Shown here: positions 21,340 to 33,142 of the stretch, one piece after another
Layout of the letters: the number at the start of each line of letters is the position of its first letter
Numbering within the stretch: position 1 is the stretch's first letter
Assembly: GCA_038363925.1 (NCBI GenBank)
Contig: JAQQWL010000002.1
Span: 3,844,001-3,908,000 of the forward strand
Origin: Apiospora phragmitis
Taxonomy: Eukaryota > Ascomycota > Sordariomycetes > Amphisphaeriales > Apiosporaceae
Length of the DNA stretch: 64,000 bases
Direction of reading: 5' to 3'
Position numbers and translations under genes: made by a program
Notes under the pieces: model-generated
Seen by the model: only the letters and a program-made list of their open reading frames with translations
Told to the model about the DNA's origin: nothing
Databases searched by the model: none

Positions 21340-23459
21340 GATGAACTAGTATTACTGGTGACTGTCGAAGTCGCCGTCGGGATGGTGGATTGACGTTGGA
21401 TTTTTCTTGTTTTTAAATAGTTTGCTCGAATAGGCCGGGATTCTCAGAACTGGCGCAAGATCCGTAATTGGGCGAGCGCTGCTCGTGGAGAAGAGGATGA
21501 AATGAACGGAAAAGTGTTGCAAAAAGAGCGAACTCGCAATTGTAGAACGGAAATAGTAGTATGAGAGAATGAACCCACAAAGACAGGAGCGAGATTCCGA
21601 AAAGGGCGAGCAGCGGCTCCTGCTTATATCGCAGCATGAGGGATGTGCGATGTGAGGGCCGCTGCTCCATCACAGCCGAGCCAGAGTCCTGCTGTCTGCC
21701 ATCCCGGGCCAGGAGCTGGTCTCGAAACAGGACCAGCGCCTTCGCGATGCCAAGCAACAGCATGGGTCCTCTATTCGGGTGGAGGGGCGTCCGATCAAAG
21801 GGAACCTTTTTGGGCGGAGAACTGACCGTTCTCAGTGCTCCCCGTCATTGGGCTGCTCCACGCCAAGTAACCAAGATGAAGGAGATGCGACGTCCCTGGG
21901 GTGTTCATTGCGGCCCTTCGCAGCCTGATATTACCGCTTCCGGTTGGCGCAGGAGGTCGGATGTGACAGAAACGTCTCGTGTCGTGTTTTGGCACCCTTG
22001 CTAGCTGCCTGCTTTACCGTCAACGGTCCCCTGTCCGACTATGCCTGATTGGCTCTAGCGACCTGTATAGTCGGAATATACCACTTCCTTCCTCGTTGCT
22101 GCACGGCAATATAAGTACCGTCTCTAGACAGACAGCAACACTGACAATTACTTCAGATGAACAAAAGTGCCGGCTGCCAGACTAGTCATCGGAATGACAT
22201 TTGCAGACGGACAATCTTGTCATCCGGCCGGCTGACTCTGCTGCGGTCGTCCTCGGTGTCAAGTCCTTCCCACGGCTGTTGCATTGGACGGCAAGCGAAC
22301 GGCTCTAGTCCTATCCGCCCGGTAGCGAGCGGCAAGTGCGATTGGTCTCTCACGCCTCTGGGGACTTTAAGCTTATACGAACCCATGCCGTTATAGCAAT
22401 TCTAGGCCGTTTCCTGGCACGTTTTTATGGTGGAAACTCATGACCCATTCTTCAACTCGGGTACAGTGATATCGTGCTATTCTTCGTCACTAGGTAGGCC
22501 TGGAAACGTAATTAACAATGCTACCTTGCTCGAGATTGCTGCGTATTCCTGTGCCGATTTTCCCGCCTGACCTCCGCCAAGGCTTGCCTATGGGTATGTC
22601 GATTTTACGTTTCGACCCCAAGAGCTGAGTAGAAACGTCGTCAGGGGTAGCATGTCCGTTCCGTTACCCCAATCCTCCTTGGCCGCAGGCCTTTCACCCG
22701 TCCAGTCGACCCGTCATCCTGTCTGTCGCTGTCTCATGTTTCGATCCGTTCATCATGTTTTCTTAGGGCCTGTCTTAATTTTGTTGCAGACAAGCTCAGT
22801 CTGATGTCGCTTTTTGATGGACCCTTGTCGTCCTATTCATGACTTGTTAGCACTCGCCTCACCAGCGTGCATGGCATTCGTCATTCTCATATCAGCTCTG
22901 CATCTCCCAAGCTCATGTTTAATGCTGTTTACGCCTGCCACCTGCTGCAAGAATAGTGGCTCCTTTCCCACTCCCTTCTACTATAACTCATGGAGGCCTC
23001 TTTAACGGATGGCCGTATAGCCAGCGTTGCATTTAACACCAAGCAATGGGGATGGTATTCATGCCAATTCAACATGTTTGGCTCTAGGGCCTTTGCCTCG
23101 GTCCAGGACTATCCGCTCGTAGAATAGGCTCCGCTAGGACTCTCCGGGCCTATGCTTCTGAAATATATATAACTTGGCAAGCTGAAATCATTTAACAGCC
23201 ACATTACAAATGGCTGTAAGACAGTGATGCTTCATCTTATCAGCAGCAGCCCAACACGGTATTAGAAAATCGCCTTTGATTCTGTGCTCGGTAGCCTGGT
23301 GAAGCCGAGAAGAGTTGACGTGTTGACGATAGAAAAGGGACGAAATTCAGACGCTATCGCTATCATCCGGTTCTGCAACTTGCCACGTTTCGGATCTTGG
23401 TTCTGTTGGTCGATCAAATAGAGCCAGTGCCCATCCGATCTCTGCCCAGGCACACCAAT
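21340..23459. other. Spacer upstream of cupredoxin gene and downstream of SMN gene
   Basis: About 2.1 kb without a supported gene. It includes the cupredoxin promoter. Open frames of 60-122 codons overlap on both strands and look random. Confidence 0.55.
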
Positions 23460-24218
23460 CTATTGCTGCTGCGACTGCTGTTTCTGCCCTTCGTAGAGCC
23501 CAGTGTAATAGCCGGCGTAGTACCAGGACATCATCAGTTTCTTCAGACCCTCATCTTGGACTGGAGCCGTGTTAGCCGACTGCGAATCTGGGGGTCCTAC
23601 CATATGTGCAGTCCTCTAACATGCATATGTAGACGAGGCGGAGTATTTTTTGGCCACTTACCTGGGCCTAGCAGTGGTGCTGGTATGCCTTCCGGACGGC
23701 TTGTTGATATTGCGCTGGGCTGAGCGGTCTGAGCAGCCTCGTCGCCATTCTTCTCCAGGGTGTCAGAAACGTTATCGTGCCAAGCTTTTCTGATCTTCGC
23801 GGGAACATCCATCCCACCGAATGTATCGCAACTTACCCGCGTGCTCTCGTCATCCGTCACCTGCGCCTGCTCTGCTACAGACGGAGGCTGTTGTAATTTG
23901 GAGTCATTACTCTCAGCCTTGGCATCTGAAGCCACAGTGGCCCTTAATAGCATTATGTCAGTCATGATACCAAAAGAGTGTTGACGCTTTCATCCGAGTC
24001 AAGGGACACGCACTTTTCATCTTCCTTCAGGAGGTCGTCGACGTTACCACCATGCCGATAAATGCTATGATATTTCTGAATACAGTCAGCAACCTACATG
24101 ACAACTTCCACAAAGCGCATAGTACCTTGTACTCGTCAAGAGCGTCGTTCCAGGAGTCTACCAGAGCGCTATCGTCCCAAACCTCGTCATGTGTGAGATT
24201 TTGTTGATTTGATGCCAT
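23460..24218 (-). CDS. SMN1: Survival motor neuron (SMN) orthologue, short fungal form
   Basis: Predicted core of the SMN complex that loads Sm proteins onto spliceosomal snRNAs. Four exons: 24126-24218, 24014-24075, 23662-23942 and 23460-23560, 178 residues, all junctions in frame with GT donors and AG acceptors (introns of 50, 71 and 101 bases). The N-terminal Gemin2-binding helix is recognisable (EVWDDSALVDSWNDALDEYKKYHS). The C-terminal YG-box oligomerisation motif is unmistakable (LMMSWYYAGYYTGLYEGQKQ). No Tudor domain lies between; the middle is acidic and Ser/Gln-rich, as in the small S. pombe protein. The start ATG 24218 gives MASNQQN; an in-frame ATG at 24227 adds three residues. The gene shares a roughly 0.6 kb divergent promoter with NOP15. 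It is easily missed because no exon is long. Confidence 0.92.
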
Positions 24219-24833
24219 TTTGAACATGGCTGGATGGGACTGCCACCGCTGCAGCCTTGTAATGTTGATGGTGAAAATAAGTAACTTCTGGCAGAGGCCT
24301 CAATAACGGTTGGATCGTTTTCAAGAGGTAGCGGGAGGTGTCCGATGATGAGCGGAATCAGTGAGATTCTGCTCTCGTAGTTGGGATGACTAGGCGAGAC
24401 TGTTCCGTATCCTACCTAGAGATACGATTTTGTTCTTGTAAGTCAAGTCAACACCTTTGCTAACTCTGATTGGCCAGGAGTGATAGCTTTGCAATGGCTG
24501 CCTTGGAATATGGAAGCAATGTAGGGCGAGAATCAATCCACGACGTAACAAGGGCAGAATCAAAAGTTAGACGTGGCAGCTTCTGAGCATTCGAGTTCCC
24601 TGTGATAGATGGTTGAACAAAATATTCATAAACGACTGCTGAAGAAATCCCATTTGATGCGAAATGGTAAAGCTTCGTTGACCACTACTTGCCAGCGGGT
24701 CCGAGCGCGATGAAGTGGAGCTACTGGAGGACCCTGGCACCTGCTAACTTGCCTATCGCTATCAAGATAAAAAGTTATGAGAAAAGTTTCTAGAGAATTG
24801 AAGTCTTTTCACGTACAGCGATAAATCATCACA
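24219..24833. promoter_or_regulatory. Divergent promoter region between SMN and NOP15
   Basis: About 0.6 kb head-to-head spacer between two RNP-assembly genes (snRNP and pre-60S). No coding region is seen. Co-regulation is inferred from arrangement only. Confidence 0.5.
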
Positions 24834-26092
24834 ATGGCTCCAGAACTCAGATCCCGCAAGGCCTCAGGTAATTATTGAATCCGCTCTACATCGCACATGG
24901 CATATTTCTGACAAATCGCAAAGGTACAGCGAAAGCGCCTGCTGCCAAAACGAAGGCCGCTGCCGCGCCCAAGCGCAAAGGTTCGTCAGCCCTTCTCTCG
25001 ACACTCGACGTCCTGTAGCTGACAATAGTAATAGCTGCCGAGGATACGAGTCCGGTAGCGCCCAAGAAGAAGAAGGCGGTAGAGTCTTCGTCCGTCCCGA
25101 AGAAGGCGACCAAGGCTTCCAAGTCGAAGCCAGAACCGGTGCCTGAGCCCGAACAAACCCCCGAGGATGATGAGCAGACGTTCTCTGAGGAGGAGGAGGA
25201 GGAGGATGAGGAGGAGAGACAGATCCTCAAGCTCGCAGGAGTAGACGGTGACGACGATGAGGATGACGAGGCCGATGATGCGTTGGAATTCAAGGACGGC
25301 GACGATGTCGGCAAGATACCCGCACCACCCCCAACAAAGAAGGGCGCCAAGTCGAACGACGGTGAAAAGGGGGAAACCGGTGTTGTGTACATTGGCCACA
25401 TTCCCCATGGCTTCTTCGAAAACCAATTGAGGAGCTACTTTACCCAATTCGGTGATATCTTGGTAAAGAGGCTCCATGGGCAGCTCTTATTGTACGGGAT
25501 CAGGGCTAATCGCATCAACAGAACCTCCGAGTCTCTCGCAATAAGAAGACGGGCAGGAGTAAGCACTACGCGTTTATCGAGTTCGCAGAGGAATCTACAG
25601 CCGACTATGTTGTCAAGAGCATGGACAACTATCTGAGTATGTCGACAACCATCTGCAAGTTTTCACCGCCACATCTTACTGACCATCTCGCGTACAGTGT
25701 TTGGACGCATATTAAAGGTCAAGCGCGTGCCTCAATCTCAGGTCCACGAAAGCATGTGGATAGGGTCCAACAGGCGCTTTAAGGCTATCCCCCATACGAA
25801 GTTGGCTGCCAACCAGCTGAAGAAACCGAAGACGGAGATGCAGTGGGCAGAGAAGGTTGCGAGGACGAATAAGAAGCGCGTCGACCAGGCGGCGAAGCTG
25901 AAGGCGCTGGGCTACGAGTTTGATACCCCAGAATTGAAGGCGCCGACTGCTCCTACAGACGAGGAGGATGCGCCTCAGGCTATCGAAGCAGCGCCCGAGC
26001 CCGAGGAACCGGCAGCTGAAGAGGTGGTTTCCCCCAAGGCAAGCAAGGCTAAGGCTAAGAAGGGCAGCAAGGCAAGGAAGGCCAAGGCCTAA
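24834..26092 (+). CDS. NOP15: Nop15-like nucleolar RRM protein in 60S ribosome biogenesis
   Basis: RNA-binding pre-60S assembly factor (Nop15 / NIFK type), predicted nucleolar. Five exons: 24834-24867, 24924-24980, 25035-25462, 25522-25636 and 25698-26092, 342 residues. The N-terminal third is Lys/Ala-rich and then strongly acidic (EEEEEEDEEE). The single RRM has RNP2 GVVYIGHIPHGF and RNP1 SKHYAFIEFA, with the bridging sequence ILNLRVSRNKKTGRSKHYAF formed across the third splice junction. Downstream comes the family block ILKVKRVPQSQVHESMW, then a C-terminal extension with Lys-rich and Glu/Ala-rich stretches ending KARKAKA. The intron in the middle of the RRM carries GTAAAG and CAG ends. The gene is divergent from SMN. 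Confidence 0.92.
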
Positions 26093-27408
26093 GTAACGCA
26101 TGGGTCTATCCAGCGTCAAATCACATACCAACATGTAGTCAAGGTGCCATTTTCAGGCCTTACATGTAGCGAGTGGAGGCTGGCAGAATGATTATATGTA
26201 TGGACTACTAGGCGCGTAACCAAGTCATGAGGATCACAGGGCCAAAAGAAACTCGGATCAAGAAGATTGGAATCATGTACATAGTTTTGGCGCGTACGAT
26301 GCGAAATGTATGCGCATAGCGAACCCACTGCACTCATGGACACGAAGTCGAGCAAACAGCAGGATTATAAAGGCATTTAATTGGTCTACTTCGACCTGCA
26401 CTAGATGACACGGCCTACCAACACGCAATGAAGGCGCAAGGCTGTTTCAAGCATTTGAGCTGGCGAAGGGAAAATATGTGAAGAAGAGAAGAGAGAAAAT
26501 TGTGAGTGCCGCGATTCTCTGGGCCTTTACTACGAAAACCAGCGAGGTCATGTGATTGGCTCAATGTTCTTGTCACCCACCAAGCTTCAATAAGTCATCG
26601 AGGCAGGAATCCGATGATACAACTAGGCCAACATATCTTTATAGTTGGAATCGTATTGCTATGTTAGACACACTTGTATTGCTTGAGGTCGCAACAGCAA
26701 GCGTACATGCCTCATTCGTGACGTTATATGACCGAGAAGATGCAGTTGTTGTGTCTCAAAGGCAACACAACCTCGTATTGGACTTTCAACCGGGGTACAG
26801 ACACTATTGTGCTGTATAGGTACCGCCAAAGACGCCGGAGATAGTGGGTTGAATACGACATCAGTATTCCAGAGTAGTTGATGTTATTTAACTGCTTGTC
26901 AGTTCTGTTCCCATATGATGTGTACGGGCTTAGGTGGCCTTATACCGTGATGTGTGCATGTTGAAGACAACAACCGCTGGTCAAGCTGTCAGTCAGTCCG
27001 ACCAACGAGGGTACTACAGGCTTGGGGGTGCCACTCGGGTACGTAACTTTCAGGTAAGTCAGGTCAGATCAGATGCCTACGGTACAGCTAGAGGGATTGA
27101 GGCTAGGCGGGGCGACACCAACTAATCTCGTACATAATAAGTGCTGTAAGTCCAGCGAATGCACACACACACAGAGGCCCAAGTCCAGCTGCTAAGTTTG
27201 AGCTTGAAAGGCTTACGTGTGGGTTTCGAGATCCGACCCGCTTTACTTTCTGAACGACGACAGACCTTGGGATCCGAATCGCAAACACCACTTCCCAGTA
27301 GTTGACGGCTTCTTTAGTGACGGTATTTCTACCAATTCCGACTGCACCCATGCTGCCCATGCAGGCTTCGACCATTGACGTTCTAGACCACATACCACCC
27401 ACACGAGA
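26093..27408. other. Spacer between NOP15 and RUD3
   Basis: 1.3 kb with no supported gene. It contains the 3' flank of NOP15 and the promoter of RUD3. An 87-codon frame at 26556-26819 has no domain resemblance. Confidence 0.55.
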
Positions 27409-29305
27409 ATGACTCCACCCGAAGCCCAGCAACAGGCGGGCGCAGGTCCGTGTCGCCGCAGTGTCCCCATCGGCAGCAAGACCATTGTTGAGGCTAACTC
27501 GAAACCGTCCAGCTTCCGCCAACAAAAAGAAGAACAACAAGAAGAAGAAGAACAATGTAAACAAGCAGAAGCAGCAAGAGGACACCCCCGATGAGAAATC
27601 TGTAGATGCCACGCTGCCGAACGGCGAGCAGCGCCAAGGAGAAGACGACGACCAATCCGACAGCCCCGATTCTCCTGTGGTAAGCTTCTGACCACCCTGC
27701 AATCCCGCCATGGCAGGAGAGCAGCCCCTAGCAGGATTGGCTGACCAGATTGCTCCAGAAACCGACACATACAGAATCACCGAACGGCGACGCAGCAACG
27801 CCAACAGCAACACCAACAACGAATGGTCATTCTCGTGAAGATCCACAAAGCACCATGGTCAGCTCTGCGCCAAGCGCCGACACGAGCGCCAGGTTAGAAG
27901 CCATGTCGCAGGAACGGGAGGCTCTGAGAGCCGAGGTGGAGCAGGTACGAAAACAATTGGAAGGTATACAGGAAACACATGCCCAAGAGACGACAAAGCT
28001 CAAGTCGGACCTGGAAGAGAGCGTGGCCGCCAAGGAACTCGCCGAAGAGGAATACGAGTCTCTCCGAGAACGAGTCGACAAGCTCAAGGAGACGCTGGGA
28101 AGCAAACTGGCGCGAGATCGAGAAGAGCTGGAAGGGGCCAAGGAGCGCGTTGAGCAACTAGAGACCGAGAATGAAGAGCTACAAAGGGGCAACGAGACCT
28201 ACCAAGAACAGATGGAGGGATTACGGACAGAGCTTCAAGACGCCAACAGAGAACTGTCAAGCCTACGGAGTCGCAACAATCTCTCGCAGCACAATTCGCT
28301 AAAGGAAAAGGAGGACATGACACGACAAATCCAGCATCTCAGGGAAGAAGCGGAGGTCGCCAAAGATGCCATGGGCGACTGGGAAGTTCTTGCCATGGAA
28401 GAACGATCCATCCGAGAGAATCTGGCCGATAAGACGGCCGCCCTGGAGGAGCAGATCGCTAGCCTACGAGATAACTACGAGCGTGCCGCATCCGAACGGG
28501 ATACACAGTCGCAAGCAGTAGACAGTCTTCAGAGGGCCCTCCAGGAGATCCAGGAAGCTCGGAGGCGAGAGTTGCGCGAAATGGTTGAGTCGTCTGAAGA
28601 ACAGCTCCAGACCATGAAGAAGCTGGTGAAGGAGGCCGATACCAGAGCGCTCGAGGCTGAAGCTGGTAAGGAGACGATGCAGAAGGAACTAGAGCGAACC
28701 GCACCCTTTGAGAAAGAGGTAAAGGAGAAGAACCTACTCATTGGCAAGCTGAGGCATGAGGCTATCGTTCTGAACGACCACCTGACAAAAGCGCTTCGTT
28801 ACCTCAAGAAGACGAAGCCTGAGGATAGTATCGACAAGTATGTCCCTCACATGCTTACCTTAACAAGCCGCGTTTATTGACTCTGGACAGGCAAATTGTG
28901 ACGAACCATTTCCTCCAATTCTTGGCACTGGATCGGTCCGATCCCAAGAAATTCCAGATTCTCCAGATCATCGCGGGGCTCTTGACGTGGACAGAAGAGC
29001 AGCGAGAGCAGGCCGGCCTGGCGCGGCCCGGAACTTCAACTAACAGTCTGAGGCTGCCGACCTCGCCGTTCCACCGGACGCCTAGTACGCCGTCCCTGAA
29101 CACCGAATTCTTCTCCGATACCACGCCGACGTCGGCGAAAGGGGAGTCGCTGGCGGACCTGTGGGCCGGTTTCCTGGAGCGGTCGGTCGAGGAGGGCTCA
29201 GCGGGCGGGACGTCAAGAAAGGATAGCATGTCGAGTATAGCAACGGGGACAACGGGATCGACGACAAAGCCAGATACGAAAGGTGGGAATCACCAGGGCT
29301 CATAG
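27409..29305 (+). CDS. RUD3: Rud3/GMAP-210-type golgin with GRAB domain
   Basis: Cis-Golgi coiled-coil tether in ER-Golgi transport, about 565 residues. Exons: 27409-27445, 27513-27679, 27759-28837 and 28891-29305. The first intron (67 bases) ends after a CTAAC branch at 27494-27498. The N-terminus is Lys/Asn-rich (ANKKKNNKKKKNN), then acidic (GEDDDQSDSPDS). Long heptad-like coiled coil spans about residues 115-410 (for example LEGAKERVEQLETENEELQ). The C-terminal GRIP-related Arf-binding domain is clear: LRHEAIVLNDHLTKALRYLKK...QIVTNHFLQFLALDRSDPKKFQILQIIAGLLTW. Its second half lies after the last intron. This element binds Arf1-GTP in yeast Rud3. The tail is Ser/Thr-rich and likely disordered. 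The start is chosen by splice logic and is the least certain part. Confidence 0.92.
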
Positions 29306-29913
29306 GGCATCTGTCTATTATATTTGACTTCGCATTCTCCGTCTTCGTCTTTTCTCTCTTTCGCTTCCTGGTTTCCTTGGTATTATGATGCACCTAGAAG
29401 GAAGACACACTCAAAGAGAACTTGTTTAAGGTACTGCGAAAGATATAAAGGAAAGCATGGAGAGAGAGAGGGGACGTGGCATCCCAGCGGCGTTTTAGAG
29501 AGAAATGCATGTACGTACTCATGCTTGTAGCATCAAGGGCGAAGGGAACAGCTATTGCATAGCATCGATGTCGTAAAATACCATGTTAAGGTTAAGTAGT
29601 AGAGTCCCACAGGCGCTATGCCCCTTCTCCCATCCCAATATATCTATACAAGGCCAATGTACGAGGAATAGAAGGATTCTAAAGTTCTCCAACTCTCACC
29701 TTGTCCATTTTGTATCATCACGACTCCTGACGTTGAACTCGCTGAAAGGGGTTCGATGGACACACCAAGTCCAGCCCAAATAACATCACCACGTTCAGGC
29801 AAGAATTAGACACATACAATAACGCTTGAGATGCTTATTACGAAGCAAATAGTTTATCTGTATTATAATTTATGTCTCCTGCTACAGGAGAGAAGCTAAT
29901 AAAACTAATAGTT
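29306..29913. other. Convergent 3' spacer between RUD3 and a membrane-protein gene
   Basis: AT-rich convergent spacer of about 0.6 kb with a GAGAGAGAG patch near 29459-29468. No coding region is supported. Confidence 0.6.
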
Positions 29914-31065
29914 CTACCCAACAACCTGCTGGTTCACCACTTGCACATCCTCCTGCGCACGCGGCATGATATTTGTCGCATACGACTCAGCGTCGCGCGA
30001 GATGGCGTCGATGTTGATGCGGTTCTCGAGGGCGTCGTTCACGCCTTCGATGACCTCGCGCTCCTCCATGACCTCGCGCATCAGCCGGCCCTCGTGCGTC
30101 CAGTAGGCCTCGACGCGGCGGCGCAGCTCCTCGTCGCGGATCGACGTGTTCTTGATGATGCCGACGGCGTTCATCTTGCTCTTGGTCAGCAGCAGGGCGC
30201 GCGTGGTGGCCTCGACGCGCTCGACCGGGTCGGGCGGCGCCGCGAACGCGCGGTTCGTGCTGCTCAGGTAGAGCAGGGCCGCGAGGGCCGCGTTGACGAG
30301 CGCGAGCGCGACGGCGCGGTAGGTCCGCATGTCCCAGTAGTGCATGTCCAGGTCCTGCAGGCGCGTGGCGCGGGAGTTGGCCTGGTAGTTGTAGCTGTGC
30401 ACCAGGTACACGTCAAGTACGGCGACCGCGCAGCTCGTCATGGCCACGGTCGTCCGCCACCGCGGGCCTTCGCGCCCCGACAGCCAGTCCGAGGTCGCCG
30501 CGGAGAGCACGACGAGGTTCAGGAGGTGCGGCGCCAGCAGCGCCGGCAGGGCGTAGTAGAAGTAGGAGCGGGGGTCGTCCGAGTTGCAGAAGGGGCAGTC
30601 GGCCAAGACGTCCGGGCCGAACTGGAGGTAGAGCAGGCGACTTTCGAGGTTGACGAACTTGGAGCGCAGGACCTGTTCGGCGTCTGTTAGGATGTTGCCG
30701 GGCCGCAGAGATGTGAGGCGCGTGAAGAGGACATCGGTAGGGATCTGGAGGCGGCTCTGGGTCCGCACGAAGAGGTTCTCGGGCGCGAAGAAGGGCAAGG
30801 AAATGACCAGATAGATGAGAACGGTAATGGCGAGCGCATAGAGGGTGCGCGCTACTGGCGGGGAGACTCGACGGATCCGGAGTCCCTGGGCGGCTGGTCC
30901 TGCGCGGAAGGTGCGATAGTATCCTATGGCTTTGGGCAGGAGCATAGGGCCAAAGAAGAGCAGGAGGGACTTGATACTATATATACATGTTAACACGGTA
31001 GCTGTTGCGCGCGCATCAATGAAGGCGCCGCCAACTTACGTTCCCCAAGAGACTGGAATCCCCAT
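29914..31065 (-). CDS. Conserved fungal polytopic membrane protein of unknown function
   Basis: Two exons, 31040-31065 and 29914-30976, 362 residues. The short first exon gives MGIPVSWGT joined to IKSLLLFFGPMLLPKAIGYY. A longer frame reading from the in-intron sequence is not the gene start. About five hydrophobic segments are visible, including LYALAITVLIYLVISLPFFA, YYALPALLAPHLLNLVVL, a Thr/Ala-rich segment ending VLDVYLVHSY and ALALVNAALAALLYLSS. A conserved-looking stretch LTSLRPGNIL...LLYLQFGPDVLADCPFCNSDDPRSYFYYALP is a hallmark of this uncharacterised ascomycete family. The C-terminal roughly 100 residues are polar and helical (VERVEATTRALLLTKSKMNAVGIIKN) with no enzymatic motif. I do not assign a function; the CPFC pair may bind metal or form a disulfide. 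Confidence 0.87.
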
Positions 31066-31971
31066 CTTGCCGTCTTCATAGCCTGTTTGTGAATAATATT
31101 TGGGAGTATGAGAAAAAAGATCAAAAAGTCCAGTGTCCAAACCCGAGCATTTTTGTTCACTCTGTCCTCTTGAAACCTTAACCTATTTCCGAGAACGGGC
31201 GCCAAACGATGCAAGGCTGACAGTTGGCATTTAGGATTCAGGGACCATCGACAGGCGTCATCCGGTCGCTTCCTTTAAGTGAGGACCCTCAATTCTTTCT
31301 AAATTTGGAAACGCAGCTTTCTTCCCCGTTCAGCCACTCGAGATGTGGCTGAGAAGGACGCTTTGGGACGATTGGCCAAGAAAGAAGTCTGGTCGGTCCG
31401 TAGCTGGCTCCATCCGCTGGAAATCCCCATCATTTAAAATCTCGGTGATGTGCTCAAGCCTAGGAATTTTTCTTACTTCACTAACAACATCAACTTTTCC
31501 CTCTGCAAACCACATGAACCCTCCTCTACCGCTGCTGGACCAAAACACTGTTCTCGCGCTTCCGTCTTGGTTCATCCAAGAAAGGACTGATCAGAGAGAG
31601 CTACGTTTCTGTATATTTCCTGCAGCTGTGGTTTCCAGGTAGGTCAGGTCATTGTGAGGAGAGACGTATTTTTATCTATGTAGTTTGGCGCTTTCGAAGC
31701 TTTCGCGAACTTCTTCCTCAATAGTCGCTAGAGTCAAAAAGACGCCTAGAACGAGCCCAAGTACTCTGCCAAGAGTCATCTCAATCGTGTTACAGAGTTT
31801 CCAGCTACGGCGATGGTCTACTCTGCGTCAAATAAAGATGAGAGACATCCATGCATTCTTCCATTGCCTTTCGTAGTATTCCTATCGCATAGTAATATGA
31901 CAATAGCAACTTTTACACGTTCGCACCTATATGATACCTAACGTATTGTTTGTTGGTAATCTTGGCGCCCG
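31066..31971. other. Spacer upstream of membrane-protein gene and downstream of GET1
   Basis: About 0.9 kb with no confident gene. An 81-codon minus-strand frame at 31330-31575 has a somewhat protein-like composition, but no recognisable domain or splice partner. Confidence 0.5.
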
Positions 31972-32755
31972 TCACGAATCCTTCTTCGATCCTGTTGCTG
32001 ATCTCGGCTTGTCTGCTCCCTGTGCCGCCTTCATCGGCTGCTCGCGTGCTTGCACCTTCGCCCCCAAGACCAAACCCAGGATGGCTGTCAGGGTGTCGCT
32101 CACCAACATGATGACCCCGTTGCAGGCCAACTGCCACGACACAATGTTGATGCTGCCCAACGGCGCGCGAGGGAAGGAGAGAACCCATTCCGCATAGTAG
32201 GGGAACCAGCCGTGGGGAAGCCAGAACATAGGCTCTTTCGAGTACCAGAAAGGCAGGAACATCTTGAGTCCTCGGGTCGCGGTCCAGCGGACGACGCCCA
32301 CGGTGCGGTCGAATTTCGTCTTGACTCCCTCATGCGATTTTTCTAGAACGGCAGCATTAGAAACGACTTCCTTATTGAGGTGCAGAGGGCAGTTATTCAA
32401 GAGGCCACGCACTCATCTTCTCCAGCTGGTCCAACAGCTTGTCATGCTGCCTGCGCAGTTTGGCCCATCTCGCAAATTCGTCCTGACTGCTCGTAGCATT
32501 CAAGTCGCGGCGGATCTTCATGTATTCGCTTTGCAGGCTCTTTCGTTCAGATGTCGCCCTCGATGTCTGGGTCGGCAGCATAAGGTATAAGGTCCATAGC
32601 TGGAATAGTGTCACCGGTCAGCAAAGTCCACGTATGACGTGTTGGGCTTGGGCAGCTTGTGTATGTACCAGATTGTTGATTGTGCCCGCGCCAATGGTGT
32701 TCACCAGATGCGCAGCGAGCTCCACGAGGAACACAACAAGTATAAGGGACGGCAT
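31972..32755 (-). CDS. GET1: Get1/WRB-like subunit of the tail-anchored protein insertase
   Basis: ER membrane subunit of the Get1/Get2 receptor that takes tail-anchored proteins from Get3. Three exons: 32669-32755, 32413-32599 and 31972-32342, 214 residues, with introns of 69 and 70 bases. The first helix is [22 protein letters not shown]. Between helices 1 and 2 is the cytosolic Get3-binding coiled coil ([46 protein letters not shown]). Two further hydrophobic regions follow ([34 protein letters not shown] and [23 protein letters not shown]). The C-terminus is polar and ends GSKKDS. Order and length match fungal Get1. The gene is divergent from the prenyltransferase-alpha-repeat gene across a 387-base promoter. 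Confidence 0.93.
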
Positions 32756-33142
32756 GTTGTGGTCCGCCAGTACGTGCTGTTGCGCGTGGGATGGTGAGGT
32801 TGTGGTGATGACGATGATGCGAAGGTTCTATCCTCGAAGCAAAATCGTGGCCTTCAACTACCTACGGATGGCCCAAGAGCTGTGGTGGGATAGGTACCTG
32901 ATGGCCCGCTACTGGTCGGAGGAAAAACGACTTTTTCGCCGACAACCCCGCCAATACGCAACACACACCGCGATTGATCACATTGCTCGAGTACGATAAC
33001 GGCGGGATAGCTTCTCATTGCTCATTGGAGCTTCCTACCGCGACGCGACACCATTCACCTGTCCAAACCTAGGGAGGGCACTGCTCCGACTGATAATTAT
33101 TTATGAAGCGCTGATCTTACAATAATATGGTTGTTCCGCAGT
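32756..33142. promoter_or_regulatory. Divergent promoter region between GET1 and the PTAR1-like gene
   Basis: 387-base head-to-head spacer. No coding sequence is supported; both promoters must lie here or extend into the leaders. Confidence 0.55.

Noticed and set aside
24834..26092. Possible split of NOP15 into two genes because its open frames are separated
   Set aside because: Four consensus introns with matching phases rebuild one continuous RRM protein, so no frameshift or second gene is needed.
27103..27846. 247-codon minus-strand open frame over the RUD3 5' end
   Set aside because: Ser/Cys/Trp-rich antisense frame covering the RUD3 N-terminal exons and promoter; no homology is apparent.
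29872..30690. 272-codon plus-strand open frame
   Set aside because: Antisense shadow of the minus-strand polytopic membrane protein, with biased Val/Arg/Gly/Asp content and no domain.
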